Below are positions 5,658-8,498 of a stretch of 8,498 nt of DNA, in pieces. Every line of letters starts with the position of its first letter. Position 1 is the first letter of the stretch. Source of the DNA: Bacillota bacterium. GTDB lineage: Bacteria; Bacillota_I; Bacilli_A; RFN20; CAG-826. Where the stretch lies: NCBI GenBank assembly GCA_030831415.1, contig JAURLC010000017.1:1-8498 (forward strand), in the 5' to 3' direction. A program made the translations under genes and the position numbers. The notes under the pieces are model-generated. The model had not been told where the DNA came from. It made no database searches and worked only from the letters and a program-made list of their open reading frames with translations.

Positions 5658-5665
5658 GTTAAACT
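5657..5665 (+). promoter_or_regulatory. Extended -10 of the amidohydrolase gene
   Basis: TGTTAAACT is a TGn-extended -10 that starts on the last T of the terminator tract and ends 6 nt before the ATG. The position of the -35 is inside the terminator hairpin and does not match consensus, so use would depend on the TG extension. Confidence 0.5.
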
Positions 5666-5671
5666 ATCGTT

Positions 5672-7144
5672 ATGATTACCCACTATAAAAATGGTCGTTG
5701 TTATACTTTAGTTAACGGGGAAGCGTTCGTAGAAGAATTTTTTACAAAGGACGGTAAAATCATTGCGCTTGGGTCTCAACCTATCCTTCCTGATCGAATC
5801 ATCGATTTACAAGGATATACATTATTTCCGGGTTGGGTCGATGCCCATCTTCATATTGCAGGATATGGTGAACGGTTAACTTTACCGAATTTAAATAAAC
5901 TGACTAACAAAGCAGAGTTGCTTGAGCAACTTCGTGCATCCTTTCAGCAAGAGCCTTTGTACATCCAGGGATACCATGAATGTGGATTAACAAAAGCAGA
6001 CCTTGATGCTATTAGTACCTCGCATCCCATTTTAATGCGTCATGCCGATTATCATAGTGCAACTGTGAATACGGTCTTGTTAACAGCACTAGGTTTGACT
6101 CAATCCAATGGGGTCTTGCATGAACTTGATGCCCAACGTGCTGTTTTTGCGATGCCTCGCCATAGTCAAAAAATATTAAAAACAATGATTTCAAATGCGA
6201 TACATTCTCTTCATCGTTTTGGCATTACAGGGGGGCATTCCGATGATTTGCACTACTTCAATGGGTTTACTGAGACGCTTGAAGCCTTTGAAGAAGTTGT
6301 TAATGATTTACCTTTTCGAGCCCATTTACTGATCCATTATCAAGAAGTAGACGGATTTGTGAAAAGCAAACGCCCATGGTTAGATCAATCTCCCTTTGTC
6401 CAATTAGGTGCGGTTAAGATCTTTTATGATGGGACACTTTCAAGTCAAACAGCGTGGATGGCAAATCCTTATCCTAATGGTTCTATCGGTGAGCGCATCA
6501 TGAATACCGATGCATTTGAACAAACATTAAAGAAAATGCGTGCTCTCCAATTACCTGTTGCCTTACACACCATTGGAGATTTAGCCTTGGAGGAAGTTGG
6601 ACATTGGTTAAAAAAATATCCGGTGAAAAAAGGCTTACATGATCGCATTATTCATGCCTCGTTTGCACAACGTTCTACCTTATCATTATTGCAATCATTA
6701 CCGGTAATTTTGGATATACAACCCCAGTTTTTAAGCAGTGATTTGCCTTGGGGTTTAGCCTTGCTTCCTTCACCCACTGAACTTATTTATCCTTGGAAAA
6801 CCTACCTTCATCATGACTTGATTTTATGTGGTGGAAGTGATGCTCCTGTTGAAATTCCAAATCCATTAAAAGCAATACAAGCTGCAGTAAGACGGGTAAG
6901 TGACCATGATGGAAAAACGTATGGTGATGAAGAAAAATTATCGATGTTAGAAGCGATTCATTTGTATACAACGCAAGCGAATGTACCTACCTATAAAACG
7001 CATGAACGAGGAAAACTAGCATCTGGTTATATTGCTGATTTTACCGTTTTTAATGTTGATTTTCTGCAAAATCCTGAAAAATTAGACCAAGCATTTGTAA
7101 CGATGACAATCGTTGATGATCAGGTTGTTTATTCACACAAGTAA
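5672..7144 (+). CDS. Amidohydrolase-3 family metal-dependent hydrolase (YtcJ-like)
   Basis: 490 residues. The N-terminal beta-sandwich strands come first, then LFPGWVDAHLH at 51-61, with the H59/H61 metal ligands of the amidohydrolase barrel. Further expected elements: VKIFYDGTL at 248-256 with K249 as the probable carbamylated lysine; LHTIGD at 298-303 with H299; RIIHAS at 325-330 with H328; and GGSDAPVE at 387-394 with the catalytic D390. The C-terminal strand (GKLASGYIADFTVFN) closes the sandwich. All catalytic positions are present, so the enzyme should be active. Relatives hydrolyse N-formyl or N-acyl amides and related compounds; substrate is unknown. No Shine-Dalgarno precedes the ATG, which lies 6 nt after an extended -10, so the mRNA is probably leaderless. 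The 3' end overlaps zupT by 12 bp, tail to tail. Confidence 0.92.
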   Translation: MITHYKNGRCYTLVNGEAFVEEFFTKDGKIIALGSQPILPDRIIDLQGYTLFPGWVDAHLHIAGYGERLTLPNLNKLTNKAELLEQLRASFQQEPLYIQGYHECGLTKADLDAISTSHPILMRHADYHSATVNTVLLTALGLTQSNGVLHELDAQRAVFAMPRHSQKILKTMISNAIHSLHRFGITGGHSDDLHYFNGFTETLEAFEEVVNDLPFRAHLLIHYQEVDGFVKSKRPWLDQSPFVQLGAVKIFYDGTLSSQTAWMANPYPNGSIGERIMNTDAFEQTLKKMRALQLPVALHTIGDLALEEVGHWLKKYPVKKGLHDRIIHASFAQRSTLSLLQSLPVILDIQPQFLSSDLPWGLALLPSPTELIYPWKTYLHHDLILCGGSDAPVEIPNPLKAIQAAVRRVSDHDGKTYGDEEKLSMLEAIHLYTTQANVPTYKTHERGKLASGYIADFTVFNVDFLQNPEKLDQAFVTMTIVDDQVVYSHK

Positions 7145-7909
7145 CAAGGATAACGCCATCACCGCCATTCCAGCGATGAGGCCGATCATCGATAAATGAT
7201 GGTACCCATATTTTTCTGCGGTAGGTAATAGTTCATCTAAAGAGATATACACCATGATACCTCCTACGAAGGCAAAAATTAGACCAAACCATTCAGGTGG
7301 AAAAAACGTTGAAAAGATCATAAATCCAATGAGTGCACCTATTGGTTCTGCTAGTCCAGAAAAAAAGGAATAAGAAAAAGCTTTCTTTTTGTTTTTTGTC
7401 GCTTGGAAGATTGGGATAGCGACCGCAATTCCTTCGGGGATATTATGCAAAGCTATCGCAACGGTTACACTAATTCCTAAACGAACATCACTTAAAGCAG
7501 CATATAAGGTTGCTAATCCTTCGGGTAAATTATGAAGGGCAATGGCAAACGCGGTAAATAAACCCATGCGTAACAACGACTGATTGTTGGTTTTTTCATC
7601 TTTAATTTCATGGGGGTTTACAGCAGCGGGAAGCCATTGGTCAATTGCCATAATTAGTCCGATTCCTAAGAAAAACGCAATGGTTCCCCATAAAACGGCT
7701 TGATCCGCTAAAGCCGTTTCTGCAAGACTTTCAATACCTTTGGGTAAAATTTCAACAAATGATACATAGAGCATAACCCCTGCGGAAAAACCCAAACTTA
7801 ATGATAAAAACTGTTTGCGACTTGCAAACTTCGTAAATGCAATTAAACCACCTAATCCAGTTGAAAGACCTGCAATAAGTGTTAAAGAGAAGGCAAATAT
7901 TAAATCCAT
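7133..7909 (-). CDS. zupT: ZIP-family zinc/divalent metal transporter, ZupT type
   Basis: 258 residues, about eight membrane helices. The two signature metal-site motifs are HNLPEG at 126-131 (helix 4) and HNIPEG at 155-160 (helix 5), followed by SGLAEPIGA at 184-192. The first helix carries the ZupT-like STGLGG. The loop between helices 3 and 4 has only one histidine (PHEIKDEKTNN). Family role: uptake of Zn2+ and other divalent metals across the cytoplasmic membrane. The ATG at 7909 is preceded by no Shine-Dalgarno and no good -10. Only 19 bp separate it from the 3' end of the tRNA-Ser gene on the same strand, so it is probably transcribed from the tRNA promoter. It ends in TGA, inside the end of the amidohydrolase gene. 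No terminator is seen at this convergent junction. Confidence 0.94.
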   Translation of the reverse strand: MDLIFAFSLTLIAGLSTGLGGLIAFTKFASRKQFLSLSLGFSAGVMLYVSFVEILPKGIESLAETALADQAVLWGTIAFFLGIGLIMAIDQWLPAAVNPHEIKDEKTNNQSLLRMGLFTAFAIALHNLPEGLATLYAALSDVRLGISVTVAIALHNIPEGIAVAIPIFQATKNKKKAFSYSFFSGLAEPIGALIGFMIFSTFFPPEWFGLIFAFVGGIMVYISLDELLPTAEKYGYHHLSMIGLIAGMAVMALSLLLV

Positions 7910-7928
7910 AATGAGTTGTTAGAGTAGA

Positions 7929-8019
7929 TGGCGGAGAAAGAGGGATTTGAACCCTCGCGCCCTGTTACGGACCTACAAGCTTTCCAAGCCTGCCCCTTCA
8001 GCCTCTTGGGTATTTCTCC
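7929..8019 (-). tRNA. tRNA-Ser (anticodon GGA)
   Basis: 91 nt including an encoded CCA. The acceptor stem is GGAGAAA with TTTCTCC, followed by discriminator G, the serine identity base. The D-stem is CCC/GGG. The anticodon stem CAGGC/GCTTG encloses loop TTGGAAA, whose GGA (7985-7983) reads TCC and TCT. A long variable arm (GTCC paired with GGGC) marks a class II tRNA. The T-arm is GAGGG TTCAAAT CCCTC. All arms close properly, so it should be functional. Confidence 0.97.
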
Positions 8020-8028
8020 GTGATTATG

Positions 8029-8037
8029 ATTATAACA
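8029..8037 (-). promoter_or_regulatory. Extended -10 promoter of tRNA-Ser
   Basis: TGTTATAAT on the minus strand, a perfect TATAAT with TGn extension, ends 9 nt before the mature tRNA 5' end. No good -35 is seen. It may also drive zupT. Confidence 0.75.
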
Positions 8038-8064
8038 AAATCACAAGCAATGGGGAGAAGGAAA

Positions 8065-8073
8065 TGCTAAAAT
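8065..8073 (+). promoter_or_regulatory. Extended -10 of the pseudouridine synthase gene
   Basis: TGCTAAAAT, a TGn-extended -10, ends 9 nt before the ATG at 8083, predicting a leader of about 3 nt or none. It lies back to back with the tRNA promoter. Confidence 0.5.
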
Positions 8074-8082
8074 GTTTAGCGT

Positions 8083-8498
8083 ATGAAACAAACCATCATT
8101 GAAGCCGCAAACAGTTCCCAACGAATCGATAAATTTGTACGAAAGTGGTTAGAAGAAGCTCCGTTAAGTTTTGTTTATAAGTTGTTCAGAAAAAAAGACA
8201 TCAAAGTGAATGGTAAATGGGTTAAACCGGATTACATTATTCAAACAGGAGATGTTATTTCTGCCTATTTAAATGAGAAACAATATGAAGATTTTTCCGT
8301 CCAACGTCGAATTCAACCCAAACCCCTTCCTTACCCTATCGTGTATGAGGATGATCATGTCCTTATTCTAAACAAACCTAAAGGTGTCCTCGTTCAAGGG
8401 GAAGGTAAACTAACGGAATCCACTTTAACGACAGAAGTTCAAAGCTACGCAGCCTATAAAGGAGAACTGACTGATCTAGTCATGGGAAATATTCCTGC
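8083..8498 (+). CDS. RluA-family pseudouridine synthase, N-terminal part (cut by window edge)
   Basis: 138 full codons are present before the right edge. Residues about 13-75 form an S4 RNA-binding domain (RIDKFVRKWLEEAPLSFVYK, then DIKVNGKWV, then GDVISAYL). The catalytic domain starts near 89 with PIVYEDDHVLILNKPKGVLVQ, the standard opening of RluA/RluC/RluD enzymes. The catalytic aspartate motif (HRLD) lies beyond the window and cannot be checked. The family converts uridines in 23S rRNA to pseudouridine; the S4 domain followed by a short spacer resembles RluC/RluD types, but the target site is not decidable. No Shine-Dalgarno is positioned for this ATG. It diverges from tRNA-Ser. Confidence 0.92.
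   Translation, partial: MKQTIIEAANSSQRIDKFVRKWLEEAPLSFVYKLFRKKDIKVNGKWVKPDYIIQTGDVISAYLNEKQYEDFSVQRRIQPKPLPYPIVYEDDHVLILNKPKGVLVQGEGKLTESTLTTEVQSYAAYKGELTDLVMGNIP

Noticed and set aside
5671..5676. TATGAT as an alternative -10 for the amidohydrolase
   Set aside because: It would start transcription inside the coding region and remove the conserved N-terminal strand; no suitable later start exists.
5275..5683. Minus-strand open frames across the small membrane protein
   Set aside because: They are antisense to a gene with promoter, ribosome site and terminator, have highly basic low-complexity translations and no start signals.
8064..8102. Tiny ORF (12 codons) after GGAG, overlapping the RluA-family start, and a 4-codon ORF at 8072 whose TGA overlaps that start
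   Set aside because: Both begin within or before the extended -10 box, so they would not be on the predicted transcript. GGAG with an ATG this short distance away is likely chance.
1..8498. Mobile element, CRISPR array, toxin-antitoxin or defence system
   Set aside because: No transposase, integrase, regularly spaced repeat or recognisable toxin/nuclease gene was found; all gaps are short and hold promoters, the riboswitch, or the tRNA.

Overview
The window is a compact, AT-rich piece of a bacterial chromosome. It reads as a low-GC Gram-positive (Bacillota or a Mollicutes relative that keeps the standard code). The reasons are the long-form ribosome hibernation factor, a metK gene behind a SAM-I-clan riboswitch with an intrinsic terminator, sigma-A promoters with TG-extended -10 boxes, and AGGAGG-type ribosome sites. 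TGA is a real stop (the HAD hydrolase and zupT both end in it) and tryptophan is TGG, so the Mycoplasma code is not in use. An Izemoplasma/Acholeplasma or Erysipelotrichia-like host is a guess, not a demonstrated assignment.

Layout. The left edge holds the N-terminal part of a magnesium transporter, mgtE, on the minus strand (cut by the window). It diverges from a seven-to-nine-helix membrane protein of the lysylphosphatidylglycerol-synthase TM (YbhN-like) family. Then, all on plus: a PduL-type phosphotransacylase; metK with promoter, SAM aptamer, antiterminator and terminator; the long hibernation factor hpf; a Cof-type HAD-IIB phosphatase; a two-helix membrane protein of unknown function with its own terminator; and an Amidohydrolase-3 (YtcJ-like) enzyme. 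The last converges, with a 12-bp overlap, on a minus-strand ZIP metal transporter (zupT), which lies just downstream of tRNA-Ser(GGA). The right edge holds the start of an RluA-family pseudouridine synthase on plus. No insertion sequence, phage gene, CRISPR array or defence gene was seen. Gene content is ordinary chromosomal housekeeping, and no non-coding stretch exceeds about 200 bases.

The interesting signal is in the control regions. Only three genes (metK, hpf, the small membrane protein) have a clear Shine-Dalgarno site, each 8 nt from its chosen ATG. The other plus-strand genes and mgtE lack one. Five of these (mgtE, the YbhN-like gene, the HAD hydrolase, the amidohydrolase, the pseudouridine synthase) have a -10 box only 6-9 bp from the start codon, so transcription should begin at or within a few bases of it: predicted leaderless mRNAs. 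pduL has a predicted leader of about 10 nt. The metK leader has a SAM-I-like core with pseudoknot but no visible kink-turn in P2. One short segment downstream can pair with three partners: antiterminator, terminator, or the Shine-Dalgarno.
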